The notes: generated by a model from the letters alone, not told the origin. Numbered from the stretch's first letter, positions 15,577-24,602 are shown. The stretch: 64,000 nt of DNA from Azospirillum lipoferum 4B (GCF_000283655.1 NC_016622.1:1500501-1564500), one strand, 5' to 3'. Translations and numbers: made by a program.

Positions 15577-16554
15577 TTACTGCGACTGGCTCTGAACCGC
15601 CAGAGGCGGCTGAACGCCGAAGAAGGCCTGGGCGATCTCCGTGGTGATGACGCTCAATTGCAGCTGGATCCAGTCGAGATACTCGTGCAGGCCGTCGCGC
15701 AGCACCGCGTCGATCGGACGGGACAGCAGGGCGGCAAGCAGTTCGTCCACCCGCTCCATCGCCGCCGACCCGCCGCGCAGGTCATAGCGGGAGCGCATCC
15801 GAGTCAGCACCCCGTCGATCTGCCGCACGCACATCACGACCGACCGCGGGAACCCTTCGTTGAACAGCATGAAGCCGGCGACCGTGGTCGGCGACATGCC
15901 GCGGGGATAGACGCGGCGGAAGGCATGATAGCCGGCGGTGCAGCGCAGCACCGTCGTCCATTGGCTGACGTCCAGCGTGGAGCCGACCTCGACCGGAGAC
16001 GGCAGCAGCGTGTGGTATTTGATGTCGAGCAGGCGCGTCGTCTGGTCCGCCCGCTCGATATACTTGCCCATCTGGTAAAAGTACCAGCCCTGGTCGCGGT
16101 AGAAGGTGCCCTCGGTGATGCCGGTGTGGGTCTGGCATTCCTCCTTGATCCAGGTGCAGACCTTGGACAGGTTCTGCGTCGCCACGTCCTTGACCGACAT
16201 CTCCAACAGCTTGTTGTGGAACACGTTGATCTGCGTCCACATCTCCGTCGAGATCCAGGGGCGCAGGGTCCGCGCGTTCTCCCGCGCCATCCGCAGCATC
16301 GACAGCAGCGAATTCTGGTTCTGCGCGTCGAACATGTAATAGTGGATCACCGCCTCTGCCGTCGGGCGGTCGTGACGGCTGAAGAAATCCTTCTCGTCGG
16401 CGTTCAGCTGGACGATGGAGAACCAGTTGGTGGCTCCGCGGGTGTCGCGCGCGAAGGTCTCGTGCACGTCCAGGATGCGGGCCAGATTCTCGGCCCGCTC
16501 CATGTAGCGGGCCATCCAGAAAATGCACTCGGCGTAACGGGACAGCAGGTTCAT
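15577..16554 (-). CDS. Alpha-E domain protein (DUF403)
   Basis: A 325-residue, largely helical protein beginning LLSRYAECIFWMARYMERAENLAR, the hallmark of the alpha-E (DUF403) family. It is always linked to the circularly permuted ATP-grasp protein found here directly upstream. The pair is predicted from comparative genomics to make or ligate a peptide-like product; no product has been shown. Start ATG 16552-16554 overlaps the ATP-grasp stop (ATGA), so translation is coupled. The glutamine/serine-rich tail is unremarkable. Confidence 0.87.
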   Translation of the reverse strand: MNLLSRYAECIFWMARYMERAENLARILDVHETFARDTRGATNWFSIVQLNADEKDFFSRHDRPTAEAVIHYYMFDAQNQNSLLSMLRMARENARTLRPWISTEMWTQINVFHNKLLEMSVKDVATQNLSKVCTWIKEECQTHTGITEGTFYRDQGWYFYQMGKYIERADQTTRLLDIKYHTLLPSPVEVGSTLDVSQWTTVLRCTAGYHAFRRVYPRGMSPTTVAGFMLFNEGFPRSVVMCVRQIDGVLTRMRSRYDLRGGSAAMERVDELLAALLSRPIDAVLRDGLHEYLDWIQLQLSVITTEIAQAFFGVQPPLAVQSQSQ

Positions 16555-18014
16555 GCCGCACCACCTTCCAGAACCCAGGTGTCCTTGGAGCCGCCGCCCT
16601 GGGACGAGTTGACGATCAGCGTGCCCTTCTTCAGCGCCACGCGCGACAGGCCGCCGGGCAGGACCCAGGTGCTCTTGCCGGTGATGGCGAAGGGGCGCAG
16701 ATCGACGTGGCGCGGCTCGATGGCGTCGTCGCAGACGGTCGGGCAGACCGACAGGTCGACGACCGGCTGGCTGATGTAGTTGGACGGATCGGCCAGCAGC
16801 TTGGTCCGGCAATCCTCCAGCTCCGCCTTGCTGGCGCGCGGGCCGATGGTGATGCCGTAGCCGCCGGCCTCGCCCACCGGCTTCACCACCAGATCGGCCA
16901 GATTGTCCAGCGTGTATTGCAGGGCGTCCGGCTCGCGGCAGATGCGGGTGTCGACGTTGGGGATGATCGGGTCCTGGTCCAGGTAGTATTTGATCATCCG
17001 CGGGACATAGCAGTAGACCGCCTTGTCGTCGGCCACGCCGGTGCCGATGGCGTTCGCCAGCGCGACATTGCCCTTGCGGTAGGCCTCCAGGATGCCGGGC
17101 ACGCCCAGCAGGCTATCGGGGTTGAAGGCCTTCGGATCGAGAAAGGCGTCGTCCAGCCGGCGGTAGATCGAGTGGACCGGGGCCAGACCGTTGGTCGTCT
17201 TCATGAAGACGCGGTCGTTGTCGACCACCAGATCGCGCCCCTCGACCAGCGGCACGCCCATCTCGCGCGCCAGGAAGATGTGCTCGAAATAGGCGGAGTT
17301 GTAGGTGCCCGGCGACAGCAGCACCACCTGCGGGTCGTCGACCGGCGCGATCTCCACCATGGCGTCGAGCAGCTTGTGGCCGTAATTGTCCACCGGGCGG
17401 ATGCCGATGTCCTGCATCAGGTCGGGGAAGACCCGCTGCATCATGTGGCGGTTTTCGACGACGTAGGAGACGCCCGACGGCACGCGTCCATTGTCCTCCA
17501 GCACCCGGAAGGTGCCATGGCGGTCGCGCACCAGATCGGTGCCCATGATGTGGATGTAGGTGTTGAAGGGAACGTCCAGCCCGATCATCTGCGGCCGGAA
17601 GTTATGGTTCCCTTCGACCAGATCCCGCGGGATCACCCCGTCCTTCAGGATCTTCTGGTCGTGATAGATGTCGTGCAGGAACAGGTTCAGCGCGGCGACC
17701 CGCTGGGTGACGCCCGACTCCAGATGCTTCCATTCCGGTGCGGAGATCACCCGCGGGATCACGTCGAACGGCAGGATGCGGTCGACGGCGTCCTTGTCGG
17801 AATAGACGATGAAGGTGATGCCGAGATTGTAAAGCTCGCGCTCCGCATCCTGCGCACGTCGGCGCAATTCATCGAAATCGAGTGCGGCCAGCCTCTGGCG
17901 GATCAGCGCCGTATGTTCGGCCGGTAAATCCATGGCTCCGAACAATTCGTCGAAGTACAGGCCAGGATTGTAGGATGACAAAAGGTCGGACGGTTTGCCC
18001 TCGGGTACGCTCAC
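16551..18014 (-). CDS. Circularly permuted ATP-grasp protein (DUF404/DUF407)
   Basis: A 487-residue protein of the circularly permuted ATP-grasp type 2 family. Recognisable blocks are YNPGLYFDELF, LNLFLHDIYHDQKILKDG, MGTDLVRDRHGTFRVLEDNGRVPSG and VVKPVGEAGGYGITIGP (ATP-binding), in that order. Such enzymes form carboxyl-amine bonds. The partner alpha-E gene follows with a four-base overlap. A transglutaminase-like gene that often completes this cluster elsewhere is absent. Confidence 0.88.
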   Translation of the reverse strand: MSVPEGKPSDLLSSYNPGLYFDELFGAMDLPAEHTALIRQRLAALDFDELRRRAQDAERELYNLGITFIVYSDKDAVDRILPFDVIPRVISAPEWKHLESGVTQRVAALNLFLHDIYHDQKILKDGVIPRDLVEGNHNFRPQMIGLDVPFNTYIHIMGTDLVRDRHGTFRVLEDNGRVPSGVSYVVENRHMMQRVFPDLMQDIGIRPVDNYGHKLLDAMVEIAPVDDPQVVLLSPGTYNSAYFEHIFLAREMGVPLVEGRDLVVDNDRVFMKTTNGLAPVHSIYRRLDDAFLDPKAFNPDSLLGVPGILEAYRKGNVALANAIGTGVADDKAVYCYVPRMIKYYLDQDPIIPNVDTRICREPDALQYTLDNLADLVVKPVGEAGGYGITIGPRASKAELEDCRTKLLADPSNYISQPVVDLSVCPTVCDDAIEPRHVDLRPFAITGKSTWVLPGGLSRVALKKGTLIVNSSQGGGSKDTWVLEGGAA

Positions 18015-18221
18015 AGACTCCCCCGCGCTTGTATCTGACCGATCATCGCGGGCCGGGCGGCATCGCCCCGGCCATGTCGCATTGTGCAGGAAGTATGACC
18101 CATCGCCGCGCGCTTTGAACAGGGCAAACGCGTGCGCCGTTGTGCGACGCGATCACAAAGCAAGAAATCGGACGCGGACGATTCCGGAAATTAGCGCCAA
18201 AGTACCGGTGGCGCGAACCCC

Positions 18222-19391
18222 CTATCGTGCTTTGGTGGCACCCGCGGCGGCATTGGGAGCGGCGGTATTGCCGGACTGGCCCCCGGCAGCGGGAGCCGCC
18301 TGGGTTTCGCGCAGCAGGACCATGGTGATGCGCCGGTTGCGCGGGCTGTTGGGCTGATCGGCGACCAGCGGGTCGCGGTCGGCCTTGCCGACGACATCCT
18401 GGATTCGCACCGGATCGATGCCGCCGGCCAGCAGGGCGCGGCGGGTGGCATTCGCCCGCTCCGTCGACAGGTCCCAGTTGTCGCGGCCCGACCCGGCCGG
18501 GAAGGGGGTGGAGTCGGTGTGGCCGCTGATCGACAGCTTGTTGGGCAGCTTGGACAGGGCCTTGGCCACCTGCTGCACCAGTTGGCGGGTCTGCGGATAC
18601 ATCTGGCCGGAACCACCGGGGAACATCGACACGCGGTCCTGGTCGACGATCTGGATGCGCAGGCCTTCCGGCGTCTGGTCGATCATCAGGTTCTGGGCCA
18701 GCGGCTCCAGTTCCGGCACCGACTGGATGGCCTGACGGATCTCGGTCGCGGCCTGCTGGAACTGACGGGCCTCCTTGGCCGCACCCTGCAGGCTCTCCAT
18801 CGCCTCCTTCACCCGCTCACCGAAATCGGACAGCTTCTCGCCGGGCTTCTGGCCGGGAATGCCCAGCTGCTTGGCAAGTTCCTCCATCCGCTTCTGGAAT
18901 TCGGCGCGGGTCTCATTCGGCTTCTGGTCGGCGACATCGGCATCCGCCGCGGCGCCGTTGGCCGCGGCCTCCGTGCCGGACTGGCCGGGACCGGTGCCCT
19001 GGCCGGGGCCGGCGGTGGATTCGGTCGGGTCGTCGGCGTCGTCGGTCTGCTGCGAGGAATAGCCGGGCGGTCCCGAAACCGGCACGTCGGCGGACATGGG
19101 CGAGCTGGGGGAGATCTGTGCGCCCGGCACCGTGATGGTCTTGCCGCCCAGCATGCCGCCGGAGCCCGACTGTTCCCGGCTGACCGAAACGGGCGAGAAA
19201 TAGTCGGCGATGCCCTTGCGCTGGTCCGACGTGGTGACGTTCAGCAGCCACAGCAGCAGGAAGAAGGCCATCATCGCGGTCACGAAGTCGGCATAGGCGA
19301 CCTTCCACGCGCCGCCATGATGGCCGCCGTGCCCGCCCTTCTTCTTCTTGATGATGATCGGCCGCTCGTTGCCGCCGGAATTCCCGCTCAT
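18222..19391 (-). CDS. motB: Flagellar motor stator protein MotB
   Basis: A 389-residue protein. The basic N-terminus (IIIKKKKGGHGGHHGGAWKV) leads into a single membrane helix YADFVTAMMAFFLLLWLLN with the conserved proton-carrying aspartate D35. A long acidic, low-complexity linker (about 95-190) follows, then a C-terminal OmpA-like peptidoglycan-binding domain with LSISGHTDSTPF and RDNWDLSTERANATRRALLAGGI. This is the normal MotB order, although the linker is longer than in enterics. No motA is adjacent. A perfect CtrA-type site lies about 120 bp upstream. Confidence 0.9.
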   Translation of the reverse strand: MSGNSGGNERPIIIKKKKGGHGGHHGGAWKVAYADFVTAMMAFFLLLWLLNVTTSDQRKGIADYFSPVSVSREQSGSGGMLGGKTITVPGAQISPSSPMSADVPVSGPPGYSSQQTDDADDPTESTAGPGQGTGPGQSGTEAAANGAAADADVADQKPNETRAEFQKRMEELAKQLGIPGQKPGEKLSDFGERVKEAMESLQGAAKEARQFQQAATEIRQAIQSVPELEPLAQNLMIDQTPEGLRIQIVDQDRVSMFPGGSGQMYPQTRQLVQQVAKALSKLPNKLSISGHTDSTPFPAGSGRDNWDLSTERANATRRALLAGGIDPVRIQDVVGKADRDPLVADQPNSPRNRRITMVLLRETQAAPAAGGQSGNTAAPNAAAGATKAR

Positions 19392-19693
19392 GCCCTGGCC
19401 GTGGCGAATGGTTCGCAGCCCGAAGGCCGATTTTCGCGCGCGGCGCCCCGACGGAAGCCGCAGTGGAAGCAGCGGCCGTCCGCCGCGGCAAAACCCTGAC
19501 CGGGTTTCATTAAGATCCGTTTAACGACGTTGCCGGGGGCGACGGAGAGGCGGAGATGCGGCTTGCGCGGGGTGGCGTGCTGGATTAATTCCGGCTATTT
19601 CCTACTTTGAGTGTCACCTTCGCCGGCTCCAAGGCCGCCGGCAGTTGCCCTGCCCTGTCATCCCCTCCACTTTGGCCCGCATCACAGGACGTC
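19392..19693. other. Divergent intergenic region motB / flavin reductase
   Basis: About 300 bp between divergent starts. The only clear feature is the CtrA-type box at 19510-19524. No small ORF with a ribosome-binding site was seen. Confidence 0.55.
19510..19524 (-). promoter_or_regulatory. CtrA-type box upstream of motB
   Basis: TTAAGATCCGTTTAA is a perfect TTAA-N7-TTAA site, 119 bp upstream of the motB start codon, in an otherwise GC-rich region. CtrA control of flagellar genes is established in several alphaproteobacteria, so the placement is sensible. Confidence 0.6.
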
Positions 19694-20185
19694 ATGACCA
19701 CCGAACAGCCGATCGATCCGCTTGCGTTCCGTTCCGCCCTCGGCTGCTTCGCCACCGGGATCGCCGTCATCACCACCATCGCCCCCGACGGGCTGCCGCT
19801 GGGGGTCACGGTGAATTCCTTCTCGTCGGTGTCGCTCGATCCGCCGCTGGTGCAGTTCTGCCTGGGCCGGGCGGCGATGTCCTTCGAAGCCTTCAACGTC
19901 GCGCCGCATTTCGCCGTCAACATCCTGGCTGCCGACCAGGAGGATCTGTCCAACCGCTTCTCCCGCCGCGACCTGCAGGAGCGTTGGGCCGGCCTGGAAA
20001 CCACCACCGGCCGCGGCGGCGTGCGCCTGCTGGCCGGCTGCCTCGCGACCCTGGAATGCGACCGCGAGCATCTGCTGGACGGCGGCGACCACGTCATCGT
20101 GCTGGGCCGCGTGCGCAAGCTGACCTCGCGCGAGGACGGCGACCCGCTGCTGTATTTCCGCGGCCGCTACGCCCGTCTGGGCTGA
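19694..20185 (+). CDS. Flavin reductase domain protein
   Basis: A 163-residue protein of the flavin reductase-like (FMN-binding split barrel) family. It opens with FRSALGCFATGIAVITTIAPDG, continues GVTVNSFSSVSLDPPLVQFCLGR, and ends with DHVIVLGRV and LLYFRGRYARL. These proteins supply reduced FMN or FAD to monooxygenases. No partner oxygenase is adjacent. The ATG at 19694, just after an AGGA, is preferred over an upstream frame extension that lacks homology. Confidence 0.85.
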   Translation: MTTEQPIDPLAFRSALGCFATGIAVITTIAPDGLPLGVTVNSFSSVSLDPPLVQFCLGRAAMSFEAFNVAPHFAVNILAADQEDLSNRFSRRDLQERWAGLETTTGRGGVRLLAGCLATLECDREHLLDGGDHVIVLGRVRKLTSREDGDPLLYFRGRYARLG

Positions 20186-20197
20186 TTTGGTGAGTTC

Positions 20198-20482
20198 CTA
20201 CCCGGCCGCGCGGTGAAGGTCGCGGCCGGTCAGGTGGATGTTGGCGTCGGGGTCAAGGGCGCGCGCCAGGATGCGCTGCTCGGTCGCCCGTTCGAACAGG
20301 GTGCGGTTCATGCAGACCTGCTGAACCGCCTCGTCCGGCTTCGGCGTATGGCCGACGATGCCCTGCAGGGTGCGGCGGGTGACGAAGACCCGGCCCAGAT
20401 ATTCCCCGACCTGCACCGGAAACTCCACGGCATCGGCCTCCTCGTTCCAGAAGGGCTCGTCGGGAAACAGGAAAATGGGCAT
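20198..20482 (-). CDS. Small conserved hypothetical protein (DUF1488-like)
   Basis: A 94-residue soluble protein. The segment EADAVEFPVQVGEYLGRVFVTRRTL and the helical, charged C-terminus recall DUF1488 proteins, which are small and of unknown function; the match is weak. It is convergent with the flavin reductase gene (12-bp gap) and 21 bp after the next gene on its own strand, suggesting co-transcription with that exported protein. Confidence 0.5.
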   Translation of the reverse strand: MPIFLFPDEPFWNEEADAVEFPVQVGEYLGRVFVTRRTLQGIVGHTPKPDEAVQQVCMNRTLFERATEQRILARALDPDANIHLTGRDLHRAAG

Positions 20483-20503
20483 CGGGTCCTCGGCAGGCAG
20501 AAA

Positions 20504-21172
20504 TCACTTCAGAACATAGGTGATATCATAGCCGCTGCGTTTGAAGCGCGTCTTCAGCAGCGTCCCGTCCGCCGCGAACCACAGGTCGCGTTCGACATCG
20601 CCTTCGATGCGGTGATGGGCGGCCTCCTGCGCCTTGCCACCGGCCTCCACGCTCTCCGCCCCGACCTTGCGCGCCGCGACCTTGTAGGGGGCGCCGTCGA
20701 TGACCGACAGAAGCTGCGTGTGTTTCAGCACCTGCGGCGTCCACAGGGTCAGTGGCAGGGTGCCGGCGGGCGCCTGCTGGGTCTTGCCGTCCACCGTCAG
20801 GCGATAGCCGCCGGCCTCGCGCGCCATCTCGATCCTGTGCGGCGTGCCGTCGTCGTCGGTGGTGGCGGTCATCGATTCGAGAATGCCGCCCTTCCACAGC
20901 TCCTCCCGCTTGTGGTCGTAGCGGAAGTTGATGAACAGCACCTTCACCCGCGTGGTTGCGGTGACGGTGACCTTGGTGCGGTCGCCCTGAGGGTCGATCT
21001 TCACCTGTTCGCTGCCGATGGGATCCTCGCCCATCAGGATCTGGTAGGTCAGCGTCCGTGCTGTTCCCTGGGCCGTCCCCTGGGCCGAGGCCGAGCCCGG
21101 CAGACTTATCAGCAGCGAGGCCGCCAGCAGGGCAGCGGACAGGGTGGCGCATTTGGTGCGCATCGTCGTCAT
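20504..21172 (-). CDS. Exported protein, DUF6134/DUF3108-like
   Basis: A 222-residue protein with a Sec signal peptide (hydrophobic residues about 10-25, cleavage near SASA-QG). The mature region is beta-rich: TYQILMGEDPIGSEQVKI, TTRVKVLFINFRYDHKREELWKGG and LWFAADGTLLKTRFKRSGYDITYVL. This pattern fits the DUF3108/DUF6134 group of periplasmic beta-barrel-like proteins. Function is unknown. It is preceded by the SCP2 gene on the same strand. Confidence 0.65.
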   Translation of the reverse strand: MTTMRTKCATLSAALLAASLLISLPGSASAQGTAQGTARTLTYQILMGEDPIGSEQVKIDPQGDRTKVTVTATTRVKVLFINFRYDHKREELWKGGILESMTATTDDDGTPHRIEMAREAGGYRLTVDGKTQQAPAGTLPLTLWTPQVLKHTQLLSVIDGAPYKVAARKVGAESVEAGGKAQEAAHHRIEGDVERDLWFAADGTLLKTRFKRSGYDITYVLK

Positions 21173-21218
21173 GTGTGTTTCCTCCCGGTTTGGTGCGGTC
21201 AGCGGCTCTTGCGGCCGC

Positions 21219-21521
21219 TCAGTCGTCCAGCAGCTGCGCCAGCTTCATGGCGACGCCCATCGATCCCTCGACCTTCAGCTTGCCCATGGTGAAGGCCAGC
21301 ATCGGGTTCAGCTTGCCGTTGATCAGCTTCTGCAGGTTTTCCGGCGAGATGCGGATGGTGCAGTCGGCCTCGGCATCCTCGCGGCTGATGCTGATCGGAT
21401 TGGCGCGGCCATCGACCCGGATCACCTCGCCCTCCTTGCCCAGCAGGAAACGGACTGAGGCGTTGAGCGAGCGCAGATCGCCGCTGCGGCTGCGCAGTTC
21501 CTGCAGAATGTCGTCGACCAT
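21219..21521 (-). CDS. SCP2 sterol-binding domain protein
   Basis: A 100-residue single SCP2 domain. The segments FLLGKEGEVIRVDG, DCTIRISPENLQKLINGKLNPMLAF and GKLKVEGSMGVAMKLAQLL are diagnostic. SCP2 domains bind lipids, including fatty acyl-CoA. It is divergent from fadD, and a LiuR-like operator lies between the two starts (about 55 bp upstream of this one), which supports a role in lipid or acyl-CoA metabolism. Confidence 0.87.
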   Translation of the reverse strand: MVDDILQELRSRSGDLRSLNASVRFLLGKEGEVIRVDGRANPISISREDAEADCTIRISPENLQKLINGKLNPMLAFTMGKLKVEGSMGVAMKLAQLLDD

Positions 21522-21557
21522 GAAAGCATGCCCTCAGGATTGTTCGTAGGACTGGCC

Positions 21558-21592
21558 TTGACAGTAGGCGCGCATTACGTTTACGTCAACGT
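21558..21592 (+). promoter_or_regulatory. LiuR-like operator in the fadD / SCP2 divergent promoter
   Basis: ACGTTTACGTCAACGT at 21577-21592 is a 14/16 palindrome that resembles the LiuR/MerR box of acyl-CoA catabolism genes (TTTACGTWNACGTAAA-like). A TTGACA -35 element sits at 21558-21563, so the operator would lie across the fadD promoter spacer and -10, as MerR-family sites do. A LiuR-like regulator is encoded downstream of fadD. Confidence 0.55.
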
Positions 21593-21679
21593 CATAACGA
21601 AAGCGTTTCAGACGCCCGCCGCCCCTCGACTTCGGCTGCCAGGCGATCCGGAACGCGCCACCGCCGAGGGGAGCGAAAC

Positions 21680-23413
21680 ATGCCCGAGCCGCTTGCGCAG
21701 AGTGCCCACCCGACCACCGACGCCGCTACCGACTCCGCCCGGCCCTGGCTGGCGCATTATCCCAAGGGGATCGCCTGGGATCAGGACTTCGCGCCGATGC
21801 CGCTGCATAAGCTGTTCGAGGAAGCGGCCGGGCGTTATGCCGACCGCCCCTGCCTCGACTTCCTGGGCCGCCGCTACAGCTATGCCGAGGTTCTCAATCT
21901 GGTGAACCGAGCCGCCCGCGGCTTCCAGGATCTGGGCGTCGGGCCGGGGGTGAGGGTGGGCTTGTGCCTGCCCAACTGCCCGACCTACGTCATCTCCTAT
22001 TTCGCGGTGCTGAAGGCCGGCGGGACCGTCGTCAACTACAACCCGCTCTATGTCGAACGGGAGCTGGAGCACCAGATCACCGACTCGCAGACCGAGATCA
22101 TGGTGACGCTGGACCTCAAGCAGATCTACCCGCGCGTCGCGGCGATGCTGGACCGCACGCCGTTGAAGCGGATCGTCGTCTGCCGGATGGCGAGCATCCT
22201 GCCGGCGGTCAAGAAGGCGCTGTTCAGCGTGCTGAAACGCGGCGAACTGGCCGCGGTGCCGCGCGACGGCCGCCATCTCGATTTCGACAGTCTGCTGGTC
22301 AACGACGGCACGCTGCGCCCGGTACGGATCGACGGACTGCGCGACATAGCCGTGCTGCAATACACCGGCGGCACCACCGGCGTGCCGAAGGGCGCGATGC
22401 TGACCCACCACAATCTGCTGTCAAACGCCCGGCAGGTGCAGGCCTGGTTCCCCAATGTGGCGTTGGGCCAGGAGCGCATGCTGGCGGTGCTGCCCTTCTT
22501 CCATGTCTTCGCCATGACCGTGGTGCTGAACATGGGGCTGGCCTGCGGGGCCGAGTTGATCATGCTGCCGCGCTTCGAGACGGAGCAGGTGCTGAAGACC
22601 ATCGCCAAGCGCAAGCCGACTCTCGTGCCCGGCGTGCCCACAATGTACAAGGCGCTGCTGGGCCACCCGCAGGTCGCCCGCTATCCGATGACCTCGATCC
22701 GCTACTGCATCTCCGGCGGCGCGCCGCTGCCGATGGAGTTGAAGCGGCAGTTCGAAACGGCGACCGGCTGTGTCCTGATCGAAGGCTACGGCCTGTCGGA
22801 AGCCTCCCCGGTCTGCGCCGCCAATCCGCTGAACGGTATCAACAAAGAGGGCTCCATCGGGTTGCCGCTGCCCGGCATCGCCATCGAGATCCGCGACCTG
22901 GAGGATCCCACCCGCAAGCTCGGCATCGGCGAGAAGGGGCAGGTGGCGATTTCCGGCCCAAACGTCATGGCCGGCTATTGGGGCCGGGCGGAGGAGAGCG
23001 ACCGCACCGTGGTAGACGGCTTCCTGCTGACCGGCGATGTCGGCACGATGGACGAGGACGGCTACGTCTTCCTGCTCGACCGGCTGAAGGACCTCATCAT
23101 CTGCAGCGGCTACAACGTCTATCCGCGCATGATCGAGGAGGCGATCTACCAGCATCCCGACGTGGTCGCCGTCTGCGTCATCGGGCTGCCCGACGATTAC
23201 CGCGGCCAGACGCCGAAGGCCTTCGTGCAGTTGAAGCCGGGCGCCACCCTGACCACCGAGGCGCTGCGCGACTTCCTGCGCGACAAGATCTCCCGCATCG
23301 AAATGCCGACCGCTTTCGAGTTCCGCGAGGAACTGCCGAAGACCGCCGTCGGCAAGCTGTCGAAGAAGGAGCTGATCGCCGAGGCGCAGCAGGCTCTGTC
23401 GAACGGCGGATGA
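21680..23413 (+). CDS. fadD: Long-chain fatty acid--CoA ligase
   Basis: A 577-residue AMP-forming acyl-CoA synthetase. It has the ATP loop YTGGTTGVPKGAMLTH (about 230), FFHVFAMTV, the linker-domain VEGYGLSEASPV-type motif (EGYGLSEASPV), the FACS-like GWLLTGDVG equivalent (DGFLLTGDVGTMDEDGY), RLKDLIICSGYNVYP and a C-terminal catalytic lysine in TAVGKLSKKEL. It activates long-chain fatty acids. The start has GAGGGGAGCG upstream. With the MerR regulator, thioesterase and ETF genes that follow it forms an acyl-CoA catabolism block. Confidence 0.9.
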   Translation: MPEPLAQSAHPTTDAATDSARPWLAHYPKGIAWDQDFAPMPLHKLFEEAAGRYADRPCLDFLGRRYSYAEVLNLVNRAARGFQDLGVGPGVRVGLCLPNCPTYVISYFAVLKAGGTVVNYNPLYVERELEHQITDSQTEIMVTLDLKQIYPRVAAMLDRTPLKRIVVCRMASILPAVKKALFSVLKRGELAAVPRDGRHLDFDSLLVNDGTLRPVRIDGLRDIAVLQYTGGTTGVPKGAMLTHHNLLSNARQVQAWFPNVALGQERMLAVLPFFHVFAMTVVLNMGLACGAELIMLPRFETEQVLKTIAKRKPTLVPGVPTMYKALLGHPQVARYPMTSIRYCISGGAPLPMELKRQFETATGCVLIEGYGLSEASPVCAANPLNGINKEGSIGLPLPGIAIEIRDLEDPTRKLGIGEKGQVAISGPNVMAGYWGRAEESDRTVVDGFLLTGDVGTMDEDGYVFLLDRLKDLIICSGYNVYPRMIEEAIYQHPDVVAVCVIGLPDDYRGQTPKAFVQLKPGATLTTEALRDFLRDKISRIEMPTAFEFREELPKTAVGKLSKKELIAEAQQALSNGG

Positions 23414-23527
23414 CCCAAAGTCACCATCCTGACCCGGACGTAAAGGGAAGCCTTATCACGCGACGGCAGCTGTGCTACCAAACGGCAGGCGCATTGTGCC
23501 GGAAACGAACAAAAGGTCTTCCCAGGG

Positions 23528-23920
23528 ATGGAACAGCTCTACACGGTCAACCAGCTTGCGGAAGAGCTGGGCATCACGCCGCGGGCTCTGCGCTTCTACG
23601 AGGTCAAGGGATTGCTGGCGCCCAACCGTGTCGGCAACAACCGGGTCTATACGAAGCGCGACCGCGCCCGGCTGAAGCTGATTCTGCGCGGCAAGCGCCT
23701 GGGTTTCTCGCTGGCGGAGATCCGCGAGTATCTGGACCTCTACAACGTCAATGGCGGGGTGGAGCAGCAGAAGAACCTGTTGAAGCGCGTGCAGAAGCGG
23801 CTGAAGGACCTCGCCCAGCAGCGCGAGGACCTGGAGGCCACCGTCCAGGAACTGCACGACATCGAGGTGCAGGTCGCCAATACCCTGGCGGAGCTGAAGG
23901 CCGCCACGAAGGACAGCTGA
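23528..23920 (+). CDS. MerR-family regulator, LiuR-like
   Basis: A 130-residue MerR regulator. The N-terminal winged helix reads YTVNQLAEELGITPRALRFYEVKGLLAP and RVYTKRDRARLKLILRGKRLGFSLAEIREYLDLY; the last stretch is almost identical to the consensus of LiuR, the regulator of branched-chain amino acid and acyl-CoA degradation in proteobacteria. A C-terminal coiled coil (about 78-125) mediates dimerisation. It lacks the cysteines of metal sensors. A LiuR-like box before fadD supports the assignment. No liu genes are in this window. Confidence 0.82.
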   Translation: MEQLYTVNQLAEELGITPRALRFYEVKGLLAPNRVGNNRVYTKRDRARLKLILRGKRLGFSLAEIREYLDLYNVNGGVEQQKNLLKRVQKRLKDLAQQREDLEATVQELHDIEVQVANTLAELKAATKDS

Positions 23921-24035
23921 CCGGTCGGGCGCCCGACGCGCTCCGGTCGGCCCTGACAAGGGATCGGAGCATGAAGGGACAGTCTCGACCTCAGACGGCA
24001 GCCGACCGCCTTCAGGGTGATGCGGGAGAGCGGTC

Positions 24036-24563
24036 ATGAACCTGATCTTCCGGCTGCTGGCGGTTGCTGTCGCCGCCATCGTCGCGGTATTGCGCGGCCG
24101 CCGCGCCGGGTTGCTGGAGCCGTCGACGCTGCGGTTCCGGGTCTGGCCGACCGACCTGGACATCAACCTGCACATGACCAACGCGCGCTATTTCAGCGTG
24201 ATGGATCTGGGGCGGGCCGATCTGACGATCCGCGTCGGGCTGGGGCCGGCGATCCTGCGCAACCGCTGGCAGCCGGTGCTGGGCGGGGCCACCATCCGCT
24301 ACCGCCGCTCGCTGCGGCCGTTCCAGCGCTTCACCCTGGTCAGCCGGGTGCTGTGCTGGGACGACAAATACATCTTCATCGAACACCGCATGGAAACGCG
24401 GGGCGGGCTGGCTGCGCTGGCCGTCGTCCAGGGCGCCTTCGTCGGTGCCGGGAGTGTCATTCCGCCGGTCGAGGTGCTGGCGGAACTGGGCACCACCGCC
24501 GCCTCCCCACCGATTCCCGATGCGGTCGCCGCCTTGCGCGGACAAAGCCTGTCCGCCGCCTGA
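24036..24563 (+). CDS. Acyl-CoA thioesterase-like protein (4HBT/THEM6 type)
   Basis: A 175-residue protein. An N-terminal hydrophobic helix (about 3-20) anchors it in the membrane; then comes a hotdog fold with FRVWPTDLDINLHMTNARYFSVMDLGRADL, where DLDINLHMTNARY is the 4HBT active-site loop with a catalytic aspartate or asparagine. It probably hydrolyses acyl-CoA. It sits between a LiuR-like regulator and etfB, which is consistent. Start ATG 24036 is preceded by GGGAGAG. Confidence 0.75.
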   Translation: MNLIFRLLAVAVAAIVAVLRGRRAGLLEPSTLRFRVWPTDLDINLHMTNARYFSVMDLGRADLTIRVGLGPAILRNRWQPVLGGATIRYRRSLRPFQRFTLVSRVLCWDDKYIFIEHRMETRGGLAALAVVQGAFVGAGSVIPPVEVLAELGTTAASPPIPDAVAALRGQSLSAA

Positions 24564-24602
24564 GTCGAAACAAGAACACCATCCGAGAGGAGACACGCCA
24601 TC

